Below are positions 6,669 through 13,989 of a stretch of 39,015 nt of DNA, one piece after another (position 1 is the stretch's first letter; every line of letters starts with the position of its first letter). Below the pieces are notes generated by a model. That model was not told the origin of the DNA. It searched no databases and was given only the letters and a program-made list of their open reading frames with translations. This DNA comes from an uncultured Slackia sp. Its GTDB lineage: Bacteria; Actinomycetota; Coriobacteriia; Coriobacteriales; Eggerthellaceae. The DNA lies in the NCBI GenBank assembly GCA_937895975.1, contig CALBLG010000077.1, positions 1 through 39,015 on the forward strand, in the 5' to 3' direction. A program made the position numbers and the translations under genes.

Positions 6669-8246
6669 TTACTGCGCCAAAGGCTCCATCTCTTCTAGGC
6701 CTTCCTCTTTCGCCTCGGCCTCGATTTCGCGGTCGGTCGCGCTTTTGCGGCTGGGCAGCGCGATTTCCATGTCGAAATCGACCGGCTTGGTAACCAGGCT
6801 TACCAGCGGCACAATCGCCAGCGACAGCAGCATGGCTATGGCGCCGCAGTTGATGGGGCTCGCGATAAGCGCGTGGCCGAAGAAGCCCGCGATCATGTTT
6901 CCGCCGGTCAGGCCCACGCCCACGATGAAGCTCGCCCACACGGCCGGCTTCGAGATGCGCTTGGAGTACAAACCCCAAAGAAACGGGCCCAGGAATGCGC
7001 CGGCCAAAGCGCCCCAGCTGATAGACATCAGCTGCGCGATGAACGTGATCGAGCTGTTGTACTGCACGAGCGCGATGATCGCCGAAATGGCCACGAACGC
7101 CACCAGAAGCCCGCGCATCCACAGCAGCTGGCGCTTCTCGTCCATGTTCTTCACCACGTTGTCTTTCAGCAGGTCAAGCGTCAGCGTGCTCGACGAGGTG
7201 AGCACCAGCGAGCTCAGCGTGCTCATCGATGCGGAAAGCACCAGCACGATCACCAGGCCGACCAGTAAATCGGGCAGGCTTGAGAGCATCGTGGGGATGA
7301 TGGAGTCGTAGACGGGCGTGCCGGTGGCCGACATCTCGATTTGCCCGCTGTACAGGCGGCCGAAGCCGCCCAAGAAGTAGCTGCCGCCGGCGACGACCAT
7401 CGCGAACAGCGTGGAAATGATCGCGCCCTGCTTGATGGCCGGGCCGCTTTTGATGGCGTAGAACTTCTGCACCATCTGCGGCAGGCCCCACGTGCCCAGG
7501 CTCGTGAGCACCACCACGCCGAGCAAGTTCAGCAAATCGGGGCCGAACATGCTGACGAACGCGCCCTGCAGCTCGGGGTTCGTTTCGGCGGGGACCTGCG
7601 ACAGCGAGATGACCGCCTGCGAGAAGCCGCCGTTGCCGGCGAGCACCGCGCAAATCACGGCCGTGATGCCGAACAGCATCACGATGCCCTGCAGAAAATC
7701 GTTCACCACGGTGGCCATGTAGCCGCCCAGCACCACGTAGATGCAGGTGATAAGCGCCATGCCGATGACGCACGCCTCGTACGGCAGCCCGAACGCCATG
7801 CCGAACAGGCGCGACAGGCCGTTGTAGACGCTCGCGGTGTAAGGGATCAGGAATACGAAGATGATGGCTGCGGCGGCGATGCGCAGCGCGCGGCTCTTGT
7901 AGCGCTTGCCAAAGAACTCCGGCATGGTTGCCGCGCCCAGGCGCTGCGTCATCTCGCGCGTGCGGGGGCCGAGCACCCACCAGGCCAAAAGGCTGCCCAA
8001 AATGGCGTTGCCGATGCCCACCCATGTGGCCGAAAGGCCGTATTTCCAGCCGAACTGGCCGGCGTAGCCCACGAAGATGACGGCCGAGAAGTACGACGTG
8101 CCGAACGCGAACGCGGAAAGCCACGGGCCCACGTTGCGGCCGCCCAAGATGAAGCCGGTCACGCTGCCGGCGTGTTTCTGGCACAGAATGCCGATGATGA
8201 TGGCGATGGCGGCGAAGGCGCACACCATTGCGAGTTTTGCGATCAT
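6669..8246 (-). CDS. Sodium:solute symporter (SSS family)
   Basis: A 525-residue membrane protein of the SSS family (LeuT fold, about 13 hydrophobic helices). Typical sequence includes GFILGGRNVGPWLSAFAFGTSYFSA near the N-terminus, LGGYMATVVNDFLQGIVM in the middle, and the following WGLPQMVQKFYAIKS region. The family couples sodium entry to uptake of amino acids, carboxylates, vitamins or sugars; I cannot tell the substrate here. The C-terminus is a long acidic cytoplasmic tail (ATDREIEAEAKEEGLEEMEP). ATG 8246 (MIAKLAMVCAF) is preferred; the frame stays open to 8306 but that would add 20 non-hydrophobic residues. A promoter about 370 bp upstream and a small ORF in the leader suggest a bicistronic or leader-regulated message. 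Confidence 0.88.
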   Translation of the reverse strand: MIAKLAMVCAFAAIAIIIGILCQKHAGSVTGFILGGRNVGPWLSAFAFGTSYFSAVIFVGYAGQFGWKYGLSATWVGIGNAILGSLLAWWVLGPRTREMTQRLGAATMPEFFGKRYKSRALRIAAAAIIFVFLIPYTASVYNGLSRLFGMAFGLPYEACVIGMALITCIYVVLGGYMATVVNDFLQGIVMLFGITAVICAVLAGNGGFSQAVISLSQVPAETNPELQGAFVSMFGPDLLNLLGVVVLTSLGTWGLPQMVQKFYAIKSGPAIKQGAIISTLFAMVVAGGSYFLGGFGRLYSGQIEMSATGTPVYDSIIPTMLSSLPDLLVGLVIVLVLSASMSTLSSLVLTSSSTLTLDLLKDNVVKNMDEKRQLLWMRGLLVAFVAISAIIALVQYNSSITFIAQLMSISWGALAGAFLGPFLWGLYSKRISKPAVWASFIVGVGLTGGNMIAGFFGHALIASPINCGAIAMLLSLAIVPLVSLVTKPVDFDMEIALPSRKSATDREIEAEAKEEGLEEMEPLAQ

Positions 8247-8442
8247 GGAAATTCCCATCGGGTCGAGCGCGTTTGGGCGCGAACCGATTTCTCGACGGAA
8301 GAGCACCCGTTTGCTTTCCTATCGCCCTTCTGCCAAGAAACCGGACCATGCCCAAATGCGCGAAATTACGTGGACATGGAGGCGCACACGACGGCTGCGG
8401 CTGCGGTGCGCGCATGCGGCGCGGCCGAGCTACCCTCGTGTG

Positions 8443-8541
8443 CTAGAGGTATCGATAGGAATATTCGAGATACAGGCCCGTGCGGGCATAGGCGAAGAAG
8501 CCGGCGGCGGCTGCGCAGATATGTGCGGCGGCGTTGCTCAC
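8443..8541 (-). CDS. 32-residue ORF in the symporter leader
   Basis: On the minus strand a GTG at 8541 preceded by AAGGAG at 6-7 nt opens a 32-codon frame: VSNAAAHICAAAAGFFAYAR followed by TGLYLEYSYRYL and TAG. It lies downstream of a near-consensus minus-strand promoter and about 200 bp before the symporter start. The Ala-rich and aromatic content could form one short membrane segment. Small accessory subunits of 30-50 residues are known for several sodium symporters, but I see no specific match; a leader peptide or decayed gene is also possible. No codon-bias test was done. Confidence 0.45.
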   Translation of the reverse strand: MSNAAAHICAAAAGFFAYARTGLYLEYSYRYL

Positions 8542-8618
8542 GCGTGCTCCTTCGAAAGATGTGCGGCAGACATGCGGGCCTGCCGATCGGTGCGACCTTG
8601 CAATCGCGGAATGGGTTC

Positions 8619-8670
8619 AGTATAGCGGCGAATTCTCGCGCGTCAACACTCTAATGCGCTGGAGTGCTGA
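8619..8670 (-). promoter_or_regulatory. Minus-strand promoter with CIRCE-like inverted repeat
   Basis: TTGACG (8646-8641), a 16-nt spacer and TATACT (8624-8619) read toward the 32-codon ORF and the symporter. Overlapping and upstream of the -35 box is the inverted repeat TCAACACTC (8643-8651) / GAGTGCTGA (8662-8670), 8 of 9 positions matching, spacer 10. HrcA CIRCE sites have the same GAGTGCTna arms but a 9-nt spacer, so this may be another regulator. Confidence 0.6.
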
Positions 8671-8881
8671 AAAATGCGCGCTGGCGGTGTTACGGGGCCG
8701 GTCCGGCTGCGTGATGCGCGGCAGTTGCAACGTTGGGACAGCATCGTGGCAGGAATCGCCGCGAGTAAGCACTTTTGAGGCCGCGAAGGAAGCTTTTCTC
8801 GCAAAAGGGGCATTCGTTTGTGCTCGTAGCGGTGCTTCAACCTGGCATTTCGCAATTGCGCATGCTGCTTGCTTGCGAAAG
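8671..8881. other. Intergenic, no gene recognised
   Basis: Frames are open by chance in this GC-rich stretch, but none shows a ribosome-binding site, a family resemblance or a sensible start. It lies between the symporter promoter and the first of the 28-nt repeats. Confidence 0.5.
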
Positions 8882-8909
8882 AAAGACTGAATCGTCGCAT
8901 TTTCTGCCA
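8882..8909 (+). repeat. 28-nt dispersed repeat, copy 1
   Basis: The unit begins AAAGACTGAATCG and ends ATTTTCTGCCA. It is identical over 28 nt to the copy at 10332-10359. A partial copy (TCGTCGCATTTTC) follows at 8942-8954. Together they bracket the nuclease-fold gene. Confidence 0.85.
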
Positions 8910-9094
8910 GAAAAGCGCTTTCAAGCTGCAAAAAGGCTTACTCGTCGCATTTTCAACCATAGACATATTTGCCCCTCGATTCATTTCGGTATGGGAAGGT
9001 TGTATGCGACCGAAAAGAAAACGACAAGGAAAGCGGTGAAAAATGGCGGTCGATGGGCAAGGTTTCGTCAAGCTTTTCTTGCTAACGTGCCCCT

Positions 9095-10057
9095 ATGACC
9101 GTTTGCCTTGCACATATGACAGCACTTCGCTATTGGCGAGCCGTGCGTTGTGGGCTGATTCCTGCGCCACGCGCGGCGAGGTCGACGCTGCCCACGAAAA
9201 CGAACCGAAGTGAGATTTCTGCTTTGCGCAGCGTTCCGTGGATTCAGACCATTTCTGGCGATTTGATTCATGTGGCGGTTTCTCAACGGAAAGGCGTGCG
9301 GAATGTGCCAGGTACGGCATGTCACTGTCTTCTTGGTTCGCCGGCGGCAAAAAAGCTCATGCGAATCGATTGCGGCGCGCTGGTCGTGTCGCCCGAAGCA
9401 GTATTTTTGCATTTGGCGGGATTCCTTCATTTCGAGGCGCTCGCGCTGATTGCATTTGAGCTGTGCGGGACGTATTCGCTAACGCCCGATGGATCGGGCT
9501 TTATGCCGGCGGAGCCCATAACGAGCGTGGCATCGCTTTCTGCATTCGTCTCGTCTGCCTCCTCTTTTCCGGGAAGCGCCCGCGCGCGCAAAGCGATTCG
9601 GTTCGCACTCGACAATTCGGCATCTCCGGCAGAATCGAGGCTCGTGCTGCTTTTGTGCGCAAAACAAACCTTGGGAGGCTACGGTTTGCCGCTCCCCAAG
9701 ATGAACCGCAGAGTGAATGTGGTCGGCGAGGGCCGCAAATGCGCGGCGCACAAATACTACGTTCTCGATTTGTTTTGGGAAAACGCTCGCCTCGACGTGG
9801 AATACGACAGCGATGCGTTCCATGCGTCTGCCGGAGGAATCGCCTCCGATGCCGAGCGGCGAAACGCGTTGGCCGCAATGGGGTATAGGGTTGTTACGGT
9901 GACCAACACTCAAATCTCGTCGGCGGATGCATTCGATGACGTCGCGAGGGTGATAGCGCATGCTCTTGGCTTCCGAATTCGCCATACAAGCAAGGCATGG
10001 AGTCAGAGGCGTTTTGCTTTGCGATGCGGATTAGGCGCCGCGCAAAGGGTTGTTTGA
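9095..10057 (+). CDS. Nuclease-fold (DUF559/Vsr-like) protein, paralogue 1
   Basis: A 320-residue protein in two parts. The N-terminus starts MTVCLAHMTALRYWRAVRCG, a pattern shared with the paralogue at 33.3 kb (HVSAFEYWRLVG). The C-terminal domain has SPAESRLVLLLCAKQTLGGY, then VLDLFWENARLDVEYDSDAF (E236, D238, D240, H243), then DAERRNALAAMGYRVVTVT. That order (helix with Glu, strand with acidic residues, Arg-rich helix, strand) fits the PD-(D/E)XK endonuclease fold of DUF559 and very-short-patch-repair-like proteins, some of which are fused to AbiEi-type antitoxin domains. Activity is not shown. There is no Shine-Dalgarno; TGCTAACGT ends 6 nt before the ATG, compatible with a leaderless message. 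Identical direct repeats lie on both sides. ATG 9116 is an alternative start. Confidence 0.72.
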   Translation: MTVCLAHMTALRYWRAVRCGLIPAPRAARSTLPTKTNRSEISALRSVPWIQTISGDLIHVAVSQRKGVRNVPGTACHCLLGSPAAKKLMRIDCGALVVSPEAVFLHLAGFLHFEALALIAFELCGTYSLTPDGSGFMPAEPITSVASLSAFVSSASSFPGSARARKAIRFALDNSASPAESRLVLLLCAKQTLGGYGLPLPKMNRRVNVVGEGRKCAAHKYYVLDLFWENARLDVEYDSDAFHASAGGIASDAERRNALAAMGYRVVTVTNTQISSADAFDDVARVIAHALGFRIRHTSKAWSQRRFALRCGLGAAQRVV

Positions 10058-10138
10058 CCTCTGGTTCCGCGTTGCGCGGCGTTTGCCCCGTGACGACCGG
10101 CCGCTTCGCCTTCGTCGCGTGGTTGCGTTGGCTGCGTG

Positions 10139-10166
10139 GCCAAAAATGCGGCGATTCAGTCTTTTT
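10139..10166 (-). repeat. 28-nt dispersed repeat, inverted copy
   Basis: This is the reverse complement of the repeat family with one change in the core (GCGGCGATTCAGTC against the expected GCGACGATTCAGTC). It lies 81 bp after the nuclease-fold gene and can pair with the direct copies that follow at 10282 and 10332. Confidence 0.8.
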
Positions 10167-10281
10167 GTAAGCAGAATCGCGAACGCTGCCAGCCAATAAT
10201 GCAAATTGCATTTTAAGAATTGAATCTGAACTGGGGTTTTGAAAGCTAACGTTGGCGATGCGCTAATCTTTTCCGCGAATG

Positions 10282-10308
10282 AGGACTGAATCGTCGCGAT
10301 TTCTGCCA
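10282..10308 (+). repeat. 28-nt dispersed repeat, variant copy
   Basis: AGGACTGAATCGTCG then CGATTTCTGCCA. It differs from the full copies at two or three positions and is one base shorter. Confidence 0.8.
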
Positions 10309-10331
10309 TCAGGCTCGGGGAAGGTCGCAAA

Positions 10332-10359
10332 AAAGACTGAATCGTCGCATTTTCTGCCA
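10332..10359 (+). repeat. 28-nt dispersed repeat, copy identical to copy 1
   Basis: It matches 8882-8909 at all 28 positions. The two copies enclose about 1.45 kb containing only the nuclease-fold gene and the intermediate repeats. Confidence 0.85.
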
Positions 10360-10482
10360 CCATTTGGGTGCTTGCGCCTAATGAAATAATCCTGCTCGCG
10401 AGTTAGTGTGTGCGCCTCTGTCGGCGCGGCGGACGCACGCGAAAAAGGCCCAATGCCTCCCGTGCCTTCCGTCCGGTCGTGG

Positions 10483-10496
10483 TACCATCGTTGGCA
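10483..10496 (+). promoter_or_regulatory. Candidate -10 element for leaderless esterase mRNA
   Basis: TACCAT (10483-10488) ends 7 nt before the ATG at 10496, and no Shine-Dalgarno lies between. That TANNNT-to-ATG spacing is the usual arrangement of actinobacterial leaderless genes. No clear -35 box was found. Confidence 0.5.
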
Positions 10497-11212
10497 TGTT
10501 CAGAGAATTCGACATACAAGGCGAGAATGTTGCCGTGCGTTGCTGCGGCTGCCGCGATGCGGCGAACGCAGCGGCTGCGATTCCTTTCGTATACCTGCAT
10601 TCGCTTGGCGACAGCGCGAACCAGGTTGCCGAGCGGTGCGCCGATTCGGGCTGTCCACCATTTGTGCTGGTTTCGATTGAGGTCCCAAGCTGGAACGATG
10701 ATCTTACGCCATGGGAATGTCCGGGCGTTTTTGCCGACGACGAGCCATTCGGCGGCAAGGCGGCGGAGCAGCTTCGCAAGCTCGAGGCGATTGTCGACGA
10801 GGTTGAATCGAATTTGGCCGTTCGCCCCGCGCAACGATGCATCGCGGGCTATTCGCTTGCGGGGCTGTTCGCCGCATGGGCGCCGTTCCATATCGACTTG
10901 TTCGATGCGGTGGCAAGTGCGTCGGGCTCGATGTGGTATCCGGGCTTCGCGGAATACGTCGCGACCCACGATTTCTGCCGCTCGCCGCGCCAGGCGTATT
11001 TCTCGTTGGGCTCGAAAGAGGCGCGCACGCCTAGCCGCCTGCTGCGTACGGTAGCCGACGGAACGCGGTCGGTCGTGCACTCGTATCAGGCTAAAGGCGT
11101 CGAAACCATTTTCGAAAGCAACCCCGGCAACCATTTCAAGGAGCCCGATATGCGCATGGCGAAGGCGATTCGTTGGGCGCTTTCCGAACGATCGAAGGGG
11201 GATTTTGCATGA
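10496..11212 (+). CDS. Alpha/beta-hydrolase, putative esterase
   Basis: A 238-residue protein of the Fes/IroE-like putative esterase type. Features are PFVYLHSLGDSANQVAERCA near the N-terminus, the nucleophile elbow AGYSLAG with Ser120 (GxSxG), GSMWYPGFAEYV after it, and the C-terminal His in NPGNHF. The likely role is hydrolysis of an ester substrate in the cytoplasm; substrate unknown. The frame is open upstream to 10406, but ATG 10496 is preferred as it sits at leaderless spacing after TACCAT and precedes the first conserved residues. Its stop overlaps the next start (ATGA), so it is coupled to the deformylase-like gene. Confidence 0.8.
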   Translation: MFREFDIQGENVAVRCCGCRDAANAAAAIPFVYLHSLGDSANQVAERCADSGCPPFVLVSIEVPSWNDDLTPWECPGVFADDEPFGGKAAEQLRKLEAIVDEVESNLAVRPAQRCIAGYSLAGLFAAWAPFHIDLFDAVASASGSMWYPGFAEYVATHDFCRSPRQAYFSLGSKEARTPSRLLRTVADGTRSVVHSYQAKGVETIFESNPGNHFKEPDMRMAKAIRWALSERSKGDFA

Positions 11213-11619
11213 TTCGTCCCATTGTGAAATCGCCGGTATTGCTTGCGATGCCGAGTGCGGATGCCACGCCGGCTGACGCGGCTGTCGGGCAAGACCTGCT
11301 CGACACGCTTGCGGCGCATGCGCACGAGTGTGTTGGGCTTGCGGCGAATATGATCGGCGTTCGCAAGCGCATCGTCGTGGCTGAATGTGCAAGCGGTGCG
11401 CAGCTGATGTACAACCCCGAAATCATCGAAGCGTCGGGCGAATACCGAACCGAGGAAAGCTGTCTGTCTCTCGAAGGCGTGCGGTCGTGCACGCGCTACA
11501 GGCGCATCAGGGTCGCCTACCTCGATGAAGCGTTCCGGCCGCGCGAAAAAACGTTCACGGGCTTCGACGCGCAAATCGTGCAGCACGAAATCGACCACTG
11601 CAACGGTGTTGTGATCTAG
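11209..11619 (+). CDS. def: Peptide deformylase-like protein with altered motif I
   Basis: A 136-residue peptide deformylase homologue. Motif II is ESCLS with metal-binding C85, and motif III is QHEIDH with H126, E127 and H130, so the metal site is complete. Motif I reads CVGLAANMIG where canonical enzymes have GxGLAAxQ; the catalytic Gln position is Met48. Such Met-containing relatives exist in anaerobic Gram-positives, so this may be a divergent subclass with a different or weaker activity. Known reaction of the family: removing the formyl group from nascent peptides. The start overlaps the esterase stop, with AAGGGGGA ahead of it. A canonical deformylase probably exists elsewhere in the genome. 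Confidence 0.85.
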   Translation: MIRPIVKSPVLLAMPSADATPADAAVGQDLLDTLAAHAHECVGLAANMIGVRKRIVVAECASGAQLMYNPEIIEASGEYRTEESCLSLEGVRSCTRYRRIRVAYLDEAFRPREKTFTGFDAQIVQHEIDHCNGVVI

Positions 11620-11817
11620 AGAAGCATGGGGCGCTTATGCAGGTTTAGCCCGTACGCGTCGACACGGAGGCATCGGGTGGCCGCGCGATTGCGTCGTTGG
11701 CGCAATTCGTTAGTCCTGTGCGCATAGCATGGACAGGGAAGGTTGTTCGTCGAGCGGCATCTTATGCGGCCCGTTGCGCCGCGGGTTGCGGCTGCGCATG
11801 GGCATGGGGAGGAAGTC

Positions 11818-13251
11818 ATGGTTGCGTCTGTTTCCGATATGAACGTCGATGTCGTTATTGTCGGCGCGGGGCCGGCGGGCATTTTCACGGCGCTGTCGCT
11901 GCTGAAAAATGCGCCCGCCACCAGCATCGCGCTCGTGGAGAAGGGGCTTCCCGTTGAGCGGCGCAATTGCCCGAAAGCGAAGGTGGGCCACTGCGTCGGC
12001 TGCGAGCCTTGCCGCATCACCACCGGTTTCTCGGGCGCGGGCGCGTTTTCCGATGGCAAACTGTCGCTGTCGCCCGAGGTCGGCGGCGATTTGCCTGAGC
12101 TCATTGGCGAAGACGTGGCCCGGGCGGCCATCAAGCAGGTCGATGACGTGTACCTTGCGTTCGGCGCCGACACGCACGTGGAGGGCGTCGATGCGCCCGA
12201 CGAGGTGAAAGACATTCGTCGCCGCGCTATTCAGGCGGGGCTGAAGCTGGTCGATTGCCCCATTCGCCATTTGGGCACGGAAAAGGCCCAGGAAATTTAC
12301 GGCCGCATCGAGGAACACCTGCGCGATGCGGGCGTGAAGCTGCTGTTCGAAGCCGAGTGCATCGATGTGATCATCGAGGGAAATGCGGCCGACTATGCAG
12401 CGGTGTGCAAGGGCGTTCGCGGGCGCACGCGACGAGGCGAGGAATTCGCCATTTACGCAGGCGAAACGGTTGTGGCGACCGGTCGTCGCGGCGCGGGGTG
12501 GCTCGAGCGCGTGTGCGCCGCGCACGGCATCGAGCACGCGCCGGGGCCGGTGGATATAGGCGTGCGCATCGAGATGCGCAACGAAATCATGGAGCGCGTG
12601 AACAACGTGCTGTACGAGAGCAAGCTCATCGGCTACCCGAACCCGTTTCGCAACAAGGTGCGCACGTTCTGCCAGAACCCCGGCGGCTTCGTGAGCCAGG
12701 AAAACTATGACGGCGGCTTGGCCGTGGTGAACGGGCATTCGTACAAGGAGCGCAAGTCAGACAACACGAACCTGGCCATTTTGTGCACGCACAACTTCCG
12801 CGAGCCATTCAACCAGCCCATCGAGTACGCGAAGAAAATCGGCGAGCTGGCCAACGCGCTGGGCGCGGGGCATATTCTGGTGCAGCGCTTCGGCGATATC
12901 CTGGACGGGAAGCGCACCTGGCAAAAGGAGCTGTCGCGCTCGAACGTGCGGCCCACGCTGCCCGACGCGGTGGCGGGCGACATCACGGCGGCGCTTCCAT
13001 ACCGCACCATGACGTCCATCATGAATTTCATGCTGGCCGTCGACCAGGCAATTCCCGGCTTCGCGTCGGCCGAGACACTGCTGTACGCGCCCGAATTGAA
13101 GTTCTACAGCAATCGCGTGAAGATGGACGCTGACTTCGACACGAACATCGCGAACCTGCATTGCCTGGGCGACTCAAGCGGCTGGACCCGCGGCCTCATG
13201 ATGGCATCGGTGATGGGCCACCTCATGGGCGAGAAGCTGGCGAAGAGGTAG
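11818..13251 (+). CDS. FAD-dependent oxidoreductase (COG2509-like)
   Basis: A 477-residue flavoprotein. It begins with a dinucleotide-binding motif, VDVVIVGAGPAGIFTALSLL (residues about 9-28), then CPKAKVGHCVGCEPCRITTGFSGAGAFSDGKLS with four cysteines typical of this uncharacterised dehydrogenase group, then ETVVATGRRGAGWL, and ends with the FAD-closing motif LHCLGDSSGWTRGLMMASVMG. The family is annotated as NAD(P)/FAD-dependent dehydrogenase with unknown substrate; the cysteine cluster could hold an iron-sulfur centre (inference). ATG 11818 is preferred because GGGGAGGAAG lies just upstream; the frame is open to 11743. It is separated from the deformylase-like gene by about 200 bp. Confidence 0.85.
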   Translation: MVASVSDMNVDVVIVGAGPAGIFTALSLLKNAPATSIALVEKGLPVERRNCPKAKVGHCVGCEPCRITTGFSGAGAFSDGKLSLSPEVGGDLPELIGEDVARAAIKQVDDVYLAFGADTHVEGVDAPDEVKDIRRRAIQAGLKLVDCPIRHLGTEKAQEIYGRIEEHLRDAGVKLLFEAECIDVIIEGNAADYAAVCKGVRGRTRRGEEFAIYAGETVVATGRRGAGWLERVCAAHGIEHAPGPVDIGVRIEMRNEIMERVNNVLYESKLIGYPNPFRNKVRTFCQNPGGFVSQENYDGGLAVVNGHSYKERKSDNTNLAILCTHNFREPFNQPIEYAKKIGELANALGAGHILVQRFGDILDGKRTWQKELSRSNVRPTLPDAVAGDITAALPYRTMTSIMNFMLAVDQAIPGFASAETLLYAPELKFYSNRVKMDADFDTNIANLHCLGDSSGWTRGLMMASVMGHLMGEKLAKR

Positions 13252-13275
13252 GGTTCAGGACAAGCTCGGTTGCCG

Positions 13276-13317
13276 CCATTGAGCGAAAGCGTATCATGTA
13301 GCATTTTCACTCAATGG
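13276..13317. terminator. Hairpin after the FAD oxidoreductase
   Basis: CCATTGAG (13276-13283) pairs with CTCAATGG (13310-13317), and GAAA/TTTC can extend it past one mismatch. There is no T-run after it, so it is a weak terminator candidate. Confidence 0.4.
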
Positions 13318-13381
13318 GGCGTTTGCCAAAACCTGCGGTTCGGTAAAAGGACGCGCGCCGTGGCATGACTTTCGGTCCTGT

Positions 13382-13594
13382 TTACCTTAACGGCTCAATC
13401 CAATCCTGCCACTTCATGCGGCCCGACGGCTGCACGCCTTCGAAGAACGCGAGGATGTGCGTCAGCGACACGGGTGCGTAGTTATTGGCGTCAACGCCCA
13501 CGTCGTATCGCAGAAGCCCGCGCTGCCGGCACAATCGGCGATGGGGTAGTAGTTTCTGCGATTTTCGTATTTCGGAAAGCGTTTCGATTGGCAT
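13382..13594 (-). pseudogene. Remnant, possibly the 3' end of a metallophosphoesterase gene
   Basis: The minus-strand frame ends with LLRYDVGVDANNYAPVSLTH and then ILAFFEGVQPSGRMKW-QDWIEPLR. The YDVGVDANNYAPVS segment resembles the C-terminal GVDAN-x-x-PVS of calcineurin-like phosphoesterases. The catalytic N-terminal blocks are absent and the first 25 residues look unrelated, so this reads as a truncated 3' end. Identification rests on one motif. Confidence 0.5.
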
Positions 13595-13672
13595 GTGGGC
13601 GGCGTGCTGGTGGGTATGGCCTACTGGTACGTGTACGCCAAACGCGCAAAGCAGCGAACGGCACGCGATTGA
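13553..13672 (+). pseudogene. Remnant of the C-terminus of a membrane protein
   Basis: After a stop codon at 13550-13552 a 39-codon frame reads FLRFSYFGKRFDWHVGGVLV then GMAYWYVYAKRAKQRTARD and TGA. It looks like the last membrane helix and basic tail of a membrane protein and is followed directly by a strong terminator. It has no start or ribosome-binding site. The parent family is not identifiable from so little sequence. It overlaps the phosphoesterase-like remnant on the other strand by about 40 bp. Confidence 0.4.
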
Positions 13673-13677
13673 ATTTC

Positions 13678-13713
13678 GAAGCCCGTTAAATGCCTTAAGC
13701 GTTTAACGGGCTT
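13678..13713 (+). terminator. Rho-independent terminator after the membrane-protein remnant
   Basis: AGCCCGTTAAA pairs with TTTAACGGGCT, 11-12 bp in all, around a loop of about 12 nt. The right arm ends CTTCGTGTTCTGGTT, so the T-tract is interrupted. Confidence 0.65.
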
Positions 13714-13742
13714 CGTGTTCTGGTTATGCTAGAAAATAGCGC

Positions 13743-13921
13743 TCAAGGGACGATGCGCGCGAAATTTCCCCAATTTTGGCAGCTTCAGCGTCCCGAGGGA
13801 CGCGTTTCCTGCCAGCGTGCTTATTGGTCTTGTTCCGACCAATAAAACCTCAGGTTGCAGATTACTTAAATACACAAGAGTCGGCAGAAGTGGGTTCCAT
13901 TGGGCGCACAACGTCCCTTGA
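13743..13921. repeat. Repeat-rich intergenic segment before gtrA
   Basis: TCAAGGGACG (13743-13752) and CGTCCCTTGA (13912-13921) are perfect inverted repeats. Between them are the palindrome GCGTCCC-GA-GGGACGC (13788-13803) and a 9-bp hairpin TTATTGGTC/GACCAATAA (13821-13845, 7-nt loop). The shared GGGACG core suggests one repeat family. No convincing gene was seen in either strand. Confidence 0.6.
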
Positions 13922-13974
13922 GACACGATTCTTGCCAAAACGGTGGCGTTCTCGTTGCGCGGGCGTTTCGCCGC

Positions 13975-13989
13975 TACAATGGCTCGCTA
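13975..13989 (+). promoter_or_regulatory. Candidate -10 element for leaderless gtrA mRNA
   Basis: TACAAT (13975-13980) ends 8 nt before the ATG at 13989 and there is no Shine-Dalgarno, as for the esterase and the first nuclease-fold gene. Confidence 0.5.

Noticed and set aside
7341..8654. Very long plus-strand frame opposite the symporter
   Set aside because: His/Arg/Ala-rich translation typical of the antisense of a GC-rich gene; the minus strand carries the clear symporter.
8643..8670. Calling the repeat a true HrcA CIRCE element
   Set aside because: The spacer is 10 rather than 9 nt, one arm position differs and no chaperone gene is near; kept only as CIRCE-like.
8534..8890. Plus-strand open frame of 118 codons
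   Set aside because: No ribosome-binding site, no family resemblance, and it runs against the promoter and small ORF on the other strand.
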